DNA from: Pseudomonas sp. PA15(2017)
Lineage (GTDB): Bacteria > Pseudomonadota > Gammaproteobacteria > Pseudomonadales > Pseudomonadaceae
Direction: 5' to 3'
DNA: 64,000 bases
NCBI RefSeq assembly: GCF_001945395.1
Contig: NZ_MSXV01000056.1
Coordinates: 1,669-65,668 of the forward strand
Numbering within the stretch: the first letter of the stretch is position 1; the number at the start of each line of letters is the position of its first letter. The position numbers and the translations under genes were made by a program. The notes beneath the pieces were generated by a model. It searched no databases. It saw only the letters and a list, made by a program, of their open reading frames with translations, and was not told the origin of the DNA. Of this stretch, positions 1 to 7,751 are shown piece by piece.

Positions 1-363
1 CGGGGCAGGCTCCAGCTCGGCCAACCGATGAAAGCCCGCTTGTTTGAGACGGCGCGCAACGGTACTGACGGCCACGCCGAGTGCCAGCGCGATCTGTCGG
101 TAGGTATGGCGAGATTGGCGTAGTTGAATCAGTTGTGCGATGAGGTCGATTGCCGTCTCATGAGGGCATGAATGCGGACGTGACGAGCGATCCATCAGGC
201 CGGCCTCGCCCTCCTCACGAAAGCGCCTGAGCCATTTGTAGGCGGTGCGGACACTGACTCCTGCGGCTTGTGCTGCATCTTCGACACGTAATCCATCGAG
301 CATGCGCTGCACGAGAAGGGCTCGACCTCGAGGGGTAAGACGGGCATGTTTATGCAAGTTCAT
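1..363 (-). CDS. IS481-family transposase, N-terminal part (runs off the left edge)
   Basis: The first 121 codons of a transposase are present, starting at ATG 361-363 and continuing past position 1. The protein opens MNLHKHARLTPRGRALLVQR and contains two helix-turn-helix segments: one around VSVRTAYKWLRRFREEG (residues about 45-60) and a second around TYRQIALALGVAVSTVARRL. This tandem HTH arrangement before a DDE catalytic core is typical of IS481 transposases. The DDE core is outside the window, so activity cannot be judged. The gene lies fully inside the insertion sequence. Confidence 0.85.
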   Translation of the reverse strand, partial: MNLHKHARLTPRGRALLVQRMLDGLRVEDAAQAAGVSVRTAYKWLRRFREEGEAGLMDRSSRPHSCPHETAIDLIAQLIQLRQSRHTYRQIALALGVAVSTVARRLKQAGFHRLAELEPAP

Positions 364-445
364 CCGGGGCTCCTGGAAGGCTGTGTTGGTTGCGCTTCCA
401 GAATTCCGGGAACGCCCCGGATGAACAACCTACTGAGAGATCACA
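1..445 (-). mobile_element. IS481-family insertion sequence, one end only
   Basis: The left edge of the window cuts through an insertion sequence. Its transposase reads leftward. Upstream of the gene the outer end reads, on the minus strand, TGTGATCTCTCAGTAGGTTG, matching the terminal inverted repeat style of IS481 elements. Immediately outside (446-451) is GCTAGC, which fits the NCTAGN target that IS481 elements duplicate. The other end and the second target copy lie outside the window, so the duplication cannot be confirmed. Confidence 0.8.
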
Positions 446-796
446 GCTAGCCTCAATCGGGCTAACTCCACGCCTATTCTTGCGCCGCCACATGTTAGCT
501 GAAAACGACCAGCTACGGCGAATATTTTTATTCTAATAAAATTTTATAGTTGACTATATTTTTTTATTTGTGATAATTAATTGGCCATGGCCGATCATCA
601 GATTCACCGATGGCCGTGGCATGAGCTTTTCAATCCGGGTTGGCTCGCAAGGGCCTCCGTTTGCTTCACGCAGCAGCGACGTAGAGGTTTACGCGGACGC
701 CAAACGGGTAGACCGCACTGGGCAGTCAGCCAAATCGATAATGGCTTTCTGAAAACAAGTGTTTGAATGCAGTCAACATCCATTGGAGTGAGTGTC
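446..796. other. Intergenic region between the IS end and the serine hydrolase; AT-rich core, no gene seen
   Basis: No convincing gene is visible on either strand. Positions 520-585 are strikingly AT-rich compared with the rest of the window and hold a plausible sigma-70 promoter, listed separately. Short open frames at 570-837 have no recognisable protein character and overlap one another on both strands. The segment probably came in with the adjacent hydrolase gene. Confidence 0.5.
550..578 (+). promoter_or_regulatory. Candidate sigma-70 promoter for the serine hydrolase
   Basis: TTGACT (550-555) is followed after 17 bases by ATAATT (573-578), with an A/T-rich tract upstream that could act as an UP element. 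It points toward the hydrolase gene about 220 bp downstream. The long leader is unusual, so this is a sequence-only prediction. Confidence 0.4.
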
Positions 797-2011
797 TTGA
801 ATCTCAAAAGTATTTCCCTGGCAATAATCCTAGCCATGACGGGTGCTGTTCACGCCGAGCAGATCAATCGCAGCGAGAATGCGACGGAGTTTTTGGAAAG
901 CGTGTTCACGGGCACAGAGCAGTATTCAAACTTCTATCGAATGGAAGAAATATTCCCTACCAATAGAGTTTTGAAGTCGGGCAATCCAGTGCAGTGGCCA
1001 GTAGGCAAATCTATTTCTCTTCCAGATCGCTATACATTCCAAGGAGAGGAGCGCGCGACTCAGGGCCTTTTGACAGAGACAGAAACATCCGCTCTCCTGG
1101 TCATTAAAGATGGCCAGATTCGTTACGAAAACTATTGGCTGACCGGTGGGGAAGACCATCACTGGATGTCGATGTCCGTGGCCAAGAGTCTGGTTTCTGT
1201 ACTGATGGGCGTTGCGGTTTCCGAGGGCATGATCGAGAGTGTCGAAGACACCGCTTCGAAGTATTTACCAGAGCTGAAAGGCTCTGCTTACGAAGGTGTG
1301 CGATTGAAGGACATCCTGCAGATGTCCTCGGGTGCTCGCTGGAGTGAGGATTACTCTGACGAGAAAAGTGAAGTCAACCGTCTTTTGAGCGCCATGACCG
1401 GACAGTCTTCTTTTTTGGAGTTCGTGGGCTCTATGAAAAATGAGCTAAAGCCCGGAACCTTCAATCGCTACAACTCTGCAGACACGCTGGTTTTGGGATT
1501 GGTGTTGGAGCGTGTAACCGGTAAAACGCTGGCAGCCTATACTCAGGAAAAGCTCTGGGGGCCGCTCGGTGCGACCGATGATGCTTACTGGATCACGGAC
1601 AAGGCTGGCCACTCGATGGCTTTCGGGGGCTTCAACGCAACCGCTCGCGACTATGCTCGGCTTGGAGAATTGTATCGCCTAGGTGGCAAGTTCAACGGTA
1701 AACAAATCGTTCCAGAAAAATGGGTTAATGCATCGCTGACCGCTGATGCTCCGCACTTGGTGCCTGGTGATCGGGAAAACGGTGATTCTGGTATGGGCTA
1801 TGGCTATCAATGGTGGCTGCTCGAAGGCGGTAAGCATGATTACTCTGCCATTGGCGTGTACAATCAGTTTATCTATGTGAGCCCGGAACACCGCACAGTA
1901 ATCGTCAAGCTGTCCGCGCCTCGAAATTATGGCACTACAAAAGAGAATATCTCGTTGCACGAAGATGAGACTTTCGAGCTTTTTCGCAAGATCGCTGAAA
2001 GCATGGACTGA
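797..2011 (+). CDS. Serine hydrolase, class C beta-lactamase fold, exported
   Basis: The protein belongs to the beta-lactamase-related (class C/penicillin-binding) serine hydrolases, which include esterases and 6-aminohexanoate-dimer hydrolase-like enzymes. The SxxK nucleophile motif is visible as SVAK within SMSVAKSLVSV (about residue 130 from the longer ATG 767 start), and a tyrosine motif as RYNSAD. A hydrophobic signal peptide ending in AVHA precedes the mature part. I choose TTG 797 because GGAG at 785-788 sits 8 bases before it and the signal peptide then begins MNLKSIS. ATG 767 would add ten residues and lacks a clear ribosome site. Base composition is visibly more AT-rich than the core genes, and it sits next to an insertion sequence, so transfer is likely. 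The substrate is unknown; true beta-lactamase activity is not implied. Confidence 0.8.
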   Translation: MNLKSISLAIILAMTGAVHAEQINRSENATEFLESVFTGTEQYSNFYRMEEIFPTNRVLKSGNPVQWPVGKSISLPDRYTFQGEERATQGLLTETETSALLVIKDGQIRYENYWLTGGEDHHWMSMSVAKSLVSVLMGVAVSEGMIESVEDTASKYLPELKGSAYEGVRLKDILQMSSGARWSEDYSDEKSEVNRLLSAMTGQSSFLEFVGSMKNELKPGTFNRYNSADTLVLGLVLERVTGKTLAAYTQEKLWGPLGATDDAYWITDKAGHSMAFGGFNATARDYARLGELYRLGGKFNGKQIVPEKWVNASLTADAPHLVPGDRENGDSGMGYGYQWWLLEGGKHDYSAIGVYNQFIYVSPEHRTVIVKLSAPRNYGTTKENISLHEDETFELFRKIAESMD

Positions 2012-2047
2012 GGCGATACGCCACCCAAAGGCTTAACTTAGCGATTA

Positions 2048-2069
2048 GGGCGGGTAACCGCCCTTTTTT
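2048..2069 (+). terminator. Rho-independent terminator after the serine hydrolase
   Basis: A GGGCGG / CCGCCC stem (2048-2053 with 2058-2063) with a GTAA loop is followed by six T residues, 36 bases after the hydrolase stop codon. Confidence 0.85.
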
Positions 2070-2192
2070 GCGTCTGCCACCGCGATCATTTCGCCGAAGT
2101 CAGTAGAACTGAAGACACTCTGGCGACTGTAGATGACAGCAAACACAATCGAGCAGAAGTATGAGTGTTGTTTTGAGATGCCACATCAGCAA

Positions 2193-2517
2193 TCAATACG
2201 CCGCCAAGATTCCCTGCGGGTGGTAGCCGTGGATCACCGTGCCGTTGACCTTGAGCACCGGCACGCCGCGGCCGCCCAGGGCGTCGTAGGCGCGGCGGGC
2301 TTCGGGAGATTTTTCGATGTCCAGCTCGGTGTAAGCGATGCCGCGTTCGCCGAGAAACTCGCGGGTCTTGGCGCAGTAGCCAGCACCAGCTGGTGGAATA
2401 GAGGATGACTTCACCCTGGCCGGCCACCTGCTGCGGTTTGCCCAGCAGCATCGGTTCGATGCGATCCCAGTGTTGCCAGGCGGCGAGCGCCGCGAGAATC
2501 AGCAAAATCCGTTTCAT
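2193..2517 (-). pseudogene. Membrane-anchored glutaredoxin, frameshifted in its active site
   Basis: Reading from ATG 2517, the protein starts with a hydrophobic anchor (MKRILLILAALAAW) and proceeds normally to VILYSTSWC. A single extra base near 2382 then throws the frame. Dropping it restores WC-GYCAKTREFLGERGIAYTEL and the rest of a normal glutaredoxin, including the GVPVL cis-proline motif, to the stop at 2193. The insertion falls between the two cysteines of the CGYC active site. Without it the product would be about 107 residues. This is either a real loss-of-function allele or a base-calling error; the sequence alone cannot decide. Glutaredoxins reduce disulfides with glutathione. Confidence 0.75.
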
Positions 2518-2555
2518 GATGAGCGTCTCGGCAATGGGGCTCGGCGTTTATCAGC

Positions 2556-2824
2556 TAGGGTCTGTTGACGTTTCACACGCGGCCGCGCCAGAGCCCGTTT
2601 TATCGCGAGGCAAGGCACGAGCCGCGAAGTTTAGCTGGCTAAATGAGCCGGCGAGAAACGCTGCCTCGCGATAAAACGGGCCCGGCCCTTCGGGTTGCGC
2701 GAGAAATCTCGTCATGCGTCGTTGGTGGACTTGGCAAGGGAACGACCATTCCCTGCGTCCTCCGCCTAGCCTGGCGAGATTTCTCGCGGCAACGCGGCTC
2801 GCGTTGAAACGTCAATAGACCCTA
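2556..2824. repeat. MITE-like element with 20-bp terminal inverted repeats and two internal hairpins
   Basis: The ends TAGGGTCTGTTGACGTTTCA (2556-2575) and TGAAACGTCAATAGACCCTA (2805-2824) are inverted repeats with one mismatch. Inside lie a perfect 19-bp inverted repeat (2594-2612 with 2662-2680) and a perfect 12-bp one (2700-2711 with 2775-2786). There is no coding capacity. The right tip contains the stop codon of yejK. A related right half occurs at about 56603-56745. Confidence 0.8.
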
Positions 2825-3829
2825 ATCCTTGCGGCGTTTCAACTGGTCGGTCAGCTGGGTCGGCAGGTTGCGGATGGTCAGGGTATCGGAGGCCTCGTCG
2901 TATTCGATCTTTGAGCCCAGCAGGTGGGCCTCGAAGCTGATCGACAGCCCTTCGGCGCGGCCGGTGAAGCGGCGGAACTGGCTCAGGGTGCGCTTGTCGG
3001 CGGGGATCTCTGGCGACAGGCCGTAATCCTTGTTGCGGATATGGTCGTAGAAGGCCTTGGGGCGCTCCTCGTCGATCAGCCCGGAGAGTTCTTCCAGGGT
3101 CATCGGCTCGCCCATCTTGGCCTGGCTGGTGGCGTAGTCGACCAGGGTGTCGGTCTTCGCCCGGGCCTGCTCTTCGGGTAGATCCTCGCTCTCGACGAAG
3201 TCGCTGAAGGCCTTGAGCAAGGTGCGGGTTTCGCTGGGCGAGTCGACGCCCTCCTGGCAGCCGATGAAGTCACGAAAGTACTCCGAGACCTTCTTGCCGT
3301 TCTTGCCCTTGATGAACGAGATGTACTGCTTGGACTGCTTGTTGTTGCGCCACTCGCTGATGTTGATGCGCGCCGCCAGGTGCAACTGACCGAGGTCCAG
3401 GTGCTTGGCTGGGGTCACGTCCAGCGCGTCGTTCACCGCCACGCCTTCGCTGTGGTGCAGCAGGGCGATGGCCAGGTAGTCGGTCATGCCTTGCTGGTAG
3501 TGGGCGAACAGCACGTGGCCGCCGGTTGACAGGTTGGATTCTTCCATCAGCTTCTGCAGGTGCTCGACGGCCTGGCGGCTGAAAACCGTGAAATCTTCGC
3601 CGTCTTCCAGGTAGGTTTTCAGCCAGCCGCTGAACGGATAAGCGCCGGATTCCTCGTGAAACAAGCCCCAGGCCTTGCCCTGCTTGGCGTTGTAGCTATC
3701 GTTGAGGTCGGCCAGCATGTTCTCGATGGCCTGGGAGGCACCCAGTTCGCTGTCGCGGGCGTGCAACACGGCAGGGCTGCCGTCGGGCTTCTTGTCGATC
3801 AGGTGGACGATGCAGTGACGGATCGGCAT
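2822..3829 (-). CDS. yejK: Nucleoid-associated protein YejK/NdpA
   Basis: At 335 residues, the protein matches the usual length of the NdpA/YejK family, abundant proteins found with the nucleoid in gamma-proteobacteria. The N-terminus MPIRHCIVHLIDKK and the segment SKQYISFIKGKNGKKVSEYF are characteristic. The C-terminus is basic (QLKRRKD). The start at 3829 is preceded on its own strand by AGAG/GAGATAGCC rather than a strong ribosome site. The TAG stop at 2822-2824 lies within the tip of the MITE-like element. The gene's 5' end and upstream region recur, partly decayed, at 4090-4590 and 12822-12970. Confidence 0.92.
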   Translation of the reverse strand: MPIRHCIVHLIDKKPDGSPAVLHARDSELGASQAIENMLADLNDSYNAKQGKAWGLFHEESGAYPFSGWLKTYLEDGEDFTVFSRQAVEHLQKLMEESNLSTGGHVLFAHYQQGMTDYLAIALLHHSEGVAVNDALDVTPAKHLDLGQLHLAARINISEWRNNKQSKQYISFIKGKNGKKVSEYFRDFIGCQEGVDSPSETRTLLKAFSDFVESEDLPEEQARAKTDTLVDYATSQAKMGEPMTLEELSGLIDEERPKAFYDHIRNKDYGLSPEIPADKRTLSQFRRFTGRAEGLSISFEAHLLGSKIEYDEASDTLTIRNLPTQLTDQLKRRKD

Positions 3830-4045
3830 GGGCTATCTCTTCAGGCGTGACGCAAAGGGGCCGCGTCAAAGCGGCCAGGGTTGCGCAGAGTTTACCCGAC
3901 TGTCGTCGCGTTGGTCGCCCGTTGCCGAACCAGCAGCGGGGCTTGGCGCATTTTGGGGTGTCGAGTGTTGAGGTGCGCGTCAGGATTGCTTCTGTGGACG
4001 AGGGCAGTGGGCTATCTGTGACTTGTTACAAATTTTCCCGATAAA
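3550..4045. repeat. Copy 1 of the yejK 5'/upstream repeat unit
   Basis: This stretch, holding the first roughly 90 codons of yejK plus about 215 bp upstream, is the intact copy of a unit repeated twice more. Recognisable landmarks are the codons around GEDFTVF, the block GGCATGGGCTATCTCTTCAG at the start codon, and GTTACAAATTTTCCC near 4024. The unit recurs at 4090-4590 (clearly diverged) and, for about 145 bp, at 12822-12970 (nearly identical). Confidence 0.75.
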
Positions 4046-4073
4046 TATCTAAAGGTTATTATATAACATTATT

Positions 4074-4349
4074 TCAGACTATTATGAATAATAGCTTCTG
4101 CAGGCACTGAAGGCAGCGAAATCTTCGCCATCTTCCAGATAGGTTTTTCAGCCAGCCGCTGTAGGGGATGGATGCCGCATTTCTCGGGGGAAGAAGCCCC
4201 AGCTTTACCCTGCTTGGCGTCGTAGCTGTCGTTGAGGCCGGCAAACATGTTTTCGATGCCCGTGAAGGCCACAGATGGCTGTCGCGGGCATGCAACAAGG
4301 CACGTCTGCCGCTGTGGTTTTTGTCGATCAGATGGGCGTGGGTCGGCAT
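4074..4349 (-). pseudogene. Decayed 5' fragment of a second yejK copy
   Basis: On the minus strand from ATG 4349 the translation passes in and out of frame through yejK-like peptides: HLIDKNHSG, LLHARDSHL, then in another frame IENMFAGLNDSYDAKQGKAG and further on SGWLKNL. These match residues about 8-75 of the intact gene with several small indels. No downstream part of the gene follows. It is the coding half of repeat copy 2 and cannot make a functional protein. Confidence 0.75.
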
Positions 4350-4590
4350 GGGCTATCCCTTCAGGCCTGGCGCGAGAGGGTCGCGTCTGAGCAGCGGGGG
4401 GGCGCAGAGTTCATCCGACTGTCGCAGGCTCAGTCACCCCGCTGCCGAGCAGCGGTAGGGGGTAGCGAATAGCGCGTCTCAGGATGTCGAGTTTCGAGGC
4501 AGACTTGACAACCGCTTCTGTGAGCAAGGTCAGCTGGCTGGCTGAGTATTGTTACATTTTTTCCCAATACTAACTTTAACGTTAATGACT
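4090..4590. repeat. Copy 2 of the yejK 5'/upstream repeat unit (diverged)
   Basis: The stretch aligns by eye with 3550-4045 along its whole length. It includes the yejK start region (GGCATGGGCTATCCCTTCAG), the CGCAGAGTTCATCCGACTGT block and GTTACATTTTTTCCC. It has many substitutions and small indels. The divergence is too great for a recent tandem duplication, suggesting it arrived from another lineage or is old. Confidence 0.7.
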
Positions 4591-4601
4591 AGCATTGTCA
4601 T
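4576..4601. promoter_or_regulatory. Palindromic operator-like sites upstream of the flavoprotein
   Basis: A perfect palindrome TTAACGTTAA (4576-4585) abuts an inverted repeat ATGAC-7-GTCAT (4585-4589 with 4597-4601), about 50 bp before the flavoprotein start. Such paired short palindromes are typical of TetR- or LysR-type binding sites, but no regulator gene is next to it. The function is inferred. Confidence 0.4.
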
Positions 4602-4651
4602 AGGTAGTCCGAGCAATCTGTATTCATGGCGGTTATTGAAGGAGTTCACTA

Positions 4652-6350
4652 ATGACCAGTAGTGCCAGACCTGCCGGCCCAAAGGCCCGAGACATAAGTG
4701 TTGATGTGCTCATCATGGGCTCTGGAACCGGGCTTGCCGCTGCACTTGCTGCCAAGGAAAAGGGGCTTTCCGTTCTTGTGGTTGAGAAAACCGAGCTGGT
4801 GGGCGGCTCCGCCGCGCGCTCAGGAGGCGCCTTCTGGATACCCGGCAATGATGCGTTGCGCCGGGACGGTGCGAATACCTCGGCGAAGCTGGTGAAAACC
4901 TATCTGGATGATCTGGTTGGCGAGGATGCCAAGCCCGCTCGGCGAGCGGCCTACGTAGAGCATGGGCCGGCAGCGGTCTCGATGCTGGAGCGAATGACCA
5001 AGCTGCGCTTCATATGGTCAAAAGAGTATTCGCATTACCACGCCGAGCGCCCAGGCGGCAGCGCACTTGGGCGCACCTGTGAGAGTAGCCCCTTCGATAT
5101 CAACCAGCTTGGCGCTGAGAAAAAACGGTTCAGGCCCTCTGCAATGGGCTCGTCGCCTATATCCGTGCCGGTCACAGGCACGGCTTATCGGTGGCTGAAC
5201 CTGATCGTACGCAAGCCGTTGCAAGCCATTGTGATTGGTTTCAAGAGCGTGATCCTCAAAGGGCTGGGCGCAATGCTGCTGGGCAAGTTTCACGTCGCCA
5301 GCGGTCAGGCGCTAGCTGCAGGCATGTTCGAGGGCACCATTCGAGCCAATATTCCAATCTGGACCCGCGCCCGCGTGGTTGAGCTGTTGAGTGAAAGTGG
5401 ACGTGTGAACGGTGCGGTCGTCGAGCAGGACGGCCAGCGTTTTCGGGTTGACGCTGCGCGCGGGGTGATTCTGGCCGCCGGCGGCTTTGACCACAACATG
5501 GCGATGCGCACGAAATACCAGTCACCATCGCTGGTTGAAGACTTGAGCCTCGGTGCCGAAGGTAATACCGGCGACTCGATCAACCTCGCGCAAGAGAGCG
5601 GTGCAGGGATTGAACTGATGGATCAGGCCTGGTGGTTCCCTTCGGTCAAGGCTGTTAAGGGCGAAGCTCCGAAAATTCTGCTGGCCGAGCGCTCCCTGCC
5701 AGGCTCGATCATCGTCGACCAGCATGGCGAGCGTTTCCTGAACGAAGCCATGGATTACATGAGTTTCGGCCAGAAGTTGTTGCAGCGCGAGCAAGAGGGT
5801 AAGCCAGTGGGCCAGATGTGGCTGGTTTTCGACCAGGCCAATCGCAACGGCTACATGCTGGCTGGCTCGCTGATGCCGCGTATGTCTCTGCCGCAGGCTT
5901 GGTACGACGAGGGTATTGCGGTCAAGGCGGATAACCCCCGTGATCTGGCCCGCGCCGCCGGCCTGCCGGAAGACCGTTTCGTTGCTGCTTTCGAGCGATT
6001 CAATGGCAATGCATTGCAAGGAAAGGATGAAGATTTCCACCGTGGCGAGTTCGCCTACGATCGCTACTACGGCGACCCAACGATTCGACCCAACCCCAAT
6101 GTTCGTCCCTTAACGGGCACGCTGTATGCCATCAAGCTGGTGCTTTCTGATCTTGGCACCTGTGGTGGCCTGATGACCGACGAACATGCCCGCGTGCTAC
6201 GTGAAGATGAAACGCCAATCGAAGGGCTCTATTGCAATCGGCAACAACGCAGCCAACGCGTTTGGTCGAACCTACCCCGGCGCTGGCGCCACCATTGGTC
6301 AAGGCATCACGTTCGGTTACATCGCCGTTCAGGACATGGCCAGCCATTAG
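4652..6350 (+). pseudogene. FAD-dependent 3-ketosteroid-dehydrogenase-like flavoprotein, frameshifted near the C-terminus
   Basis: This is a fumarate-reductase/3-ketosteroid delta-1-dehydrogenase family flavoprotein. The N-terminal FAD site GSGTGLAAALA (residues about 23-33) is followed by VVEKTELVGGSAARSGGAFW, and DLGTCGGLMTDEHARVL near the end is highly KstD-like. AAGGAG at 4639-4644 supports the start. After GLY (codon at 6230-6232) one extra T at 6233 shifts the frame. Removing it restores IGNNAANAFGRTYPGAGATI, the conserved C-terminal FAD-contact motif, and a stop at 6348-6350, for about 565 residues, the family length. As read, the frame instead runs to 6403 with an unrelated tail. The last FAD-binding strand is therefore lost unless the base is an error. 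It precedes an RND pump in the same direction. The steroid substrate is only a family inference. Confidence 0.8.
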
Positions 6351-6683
6351 CGGTGCCTGATGCCATGCGCGTGGACAAAAGCTCGTCAAGGTGCGCCGCT
6401 TAATGAGTGGCGACTAAACCGCTCCAGCGTGGCGGCGTCCTGTGTTTGTCCTTGATTGATAAAGCCATCCGGTTAATCCGATGTTGCTGGTTCCCTGTGT
6501 GCCGCTTACCTCATCAAATCTGGCAGCGAGCGTCCTCGCTCCAAAGGTTTGACAGGTTTGCGGCGCTTGGCCGGTGGGCGTTTTACATCATTGCGCTGCA
6601 GCGTTTGTCGTTAGCGGTCGTGTTGGATACGAGGCGTCGACGCTGTTTGCTCCACGGTTTTTCACTACAGATAGGGATGTTGA
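6351..6683. other. Intergenic spacer before the RND operon
   Basis: This stretch holds the out-of-frame tail of the flavoprotein reading frame and about 280 bp with no recognisable gene on either strand. No clear terminator or strong promoter was seen. AGGGA at 6673-6677 is the ribosome site of the next gene. Confidence 0.5.
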
Positions 6684-7751
6684 ATGCCTTCTTTCCGTAT
6701 TTCTTGGCAAGCCCTCGTTTTCGCATCGAGCGGCTTTTTGATTGCTGGCTGTTCAAGTGATGATCCCCAGGAGCCGCTGCCTCCTTCGCTGGTCATCATT
6801 CAAAGCATCGAAGCGTTACACAGTGAAGGTGATCCGTGGCGTTTCTCAGGCACGATCAACAGCGTGACCCAGACCGACATGGCTTTTCAGGTCTCTGGGC
6901 GTCTGGAAAAGGTTCTGGTTGCCAATGGTACCCCTGTCAAGCGCGGCCAAGTGCTCGCCGAGCTTGACGCTACCGATTACCGACTTCGGGTGCGCGATGC
7001 CAAGGCCAATCTTGATCTGCTGACGGCGGACCTCAAGCGTAAACGCCAGTTGCTGGCTGAAGGCATTCTCGCGCCGGCTGCGGTCGAGCCGGTAGTCGCG
7101 AACCAGATCGCTGCTCAAGTCGCGCTCGACATGGCGCGGCGCGAGGAGTCTCACACTCGCCTAAGGGCACCTTTTGATGGTGTTGTTGCAAGGCGTCATG
7201 TGGAAACAGGCACTGTATTGGAGGCAGGCAGCCCTATCTTCACATTCCAGGACAACCGTTTCATGGAGGTTGACGTCGATATACCCGAGTCTGTGGCGCT
7301 GCAGATACCTTTTGACGCCACGCTGCAGGTCCAGGGGACGATCCTTTCGCAGAATCTTTCGCTGCCCTTGGTCTACAAGGAGCACGCGACCCAGCCGGAT
7401 GAGCGTGCCCGTACCTATCGCGTCAGGCTGCGTGGTGATCGGCCCAACGGGGTTAACTTGCTGCCTGGTATGGCTGTGCGAGTGAAAATACCCCGGCAAC
7501 ATGATTCAGGTACGGCAAATGCCTATCAGGTACCCGTCAGTGCCGTCGTTAAGCACGAAGATGGCAACGAGTCCGTTTGGGTCGTCGATTCTGACCGAGC
7601 TCGGCACATTCCAGTCAAGATGATGGGGTTTCAAGGGGAATTGGCTGTGATTGAAAGCGAGCGCCTTTCTCCTGGCTCCAAAATCGTGGTTGCGGGTGCT
7701 AGCAAGTTGCAGGACGAACAGCAGGTTCGCTTCCAGGAGCGCACCGAGTGA
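6684..7751 (+). CDS. RND efflux periplasmic adaptor lipoprotein
   Basis: This is the membrane-fusion subunit that links an inner-membrane RND pump to an outer-membrane channel. The protein begins with a lipoprotein signal whose lipobox is LIAGC (cysteine about residue 23), so it is likely lipid-anchored in the periplasm. The lipoyl half-motif (AFQVSGRLEKVLVANGTPVKRGQVLAELD) is visible, then a short helical hairpin (LRVRDAKANLDLLTADLKRKR) and the second lipoyl half (RLRAPFDGVVARRHVETGTV). AGGGA lies 6 bases before ATG 6684. Its stop overlaps the pump start (TGATG). At 355 residues it is normal for the family. The pump substrate is unknown. Confidence 0.9.
   Translation: MPSFRISWQALVFASSGFLIAGCSSDDPQEPLPPSLVIIQSIEALHSEGDPWRFSGTINSVTQTDMAFQVSGRLEKVLVANGTPVKRGQVLAELDATDYRLRVRDAKANLDLLTADLKRKRQLLAEGILAPAAVEPVVANQIAAQVALDMARREESHTRLRAPFDGVVARRHVETGTVLEAGSPIFTFQDNRFMEVDVDIPESVALQIPFDATLQVQGTILSQNLSLPLVYKEHATQPDERARTYRVRLRGDRPNGVNLLPGMAVRVKIPRQHDSGTANAYQVPVSAVVKHEDGNESVWVVDSDRARHIPVKMMGFQGELAVIESERLSPGSKIVVAGASKLQDEQQVRFQERTE

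Noticed and set aside
604..837. A short minus-strand frame before the serine hydrolase
   Set aside because: It overlaps the hydrolase start and shows no protein family features.
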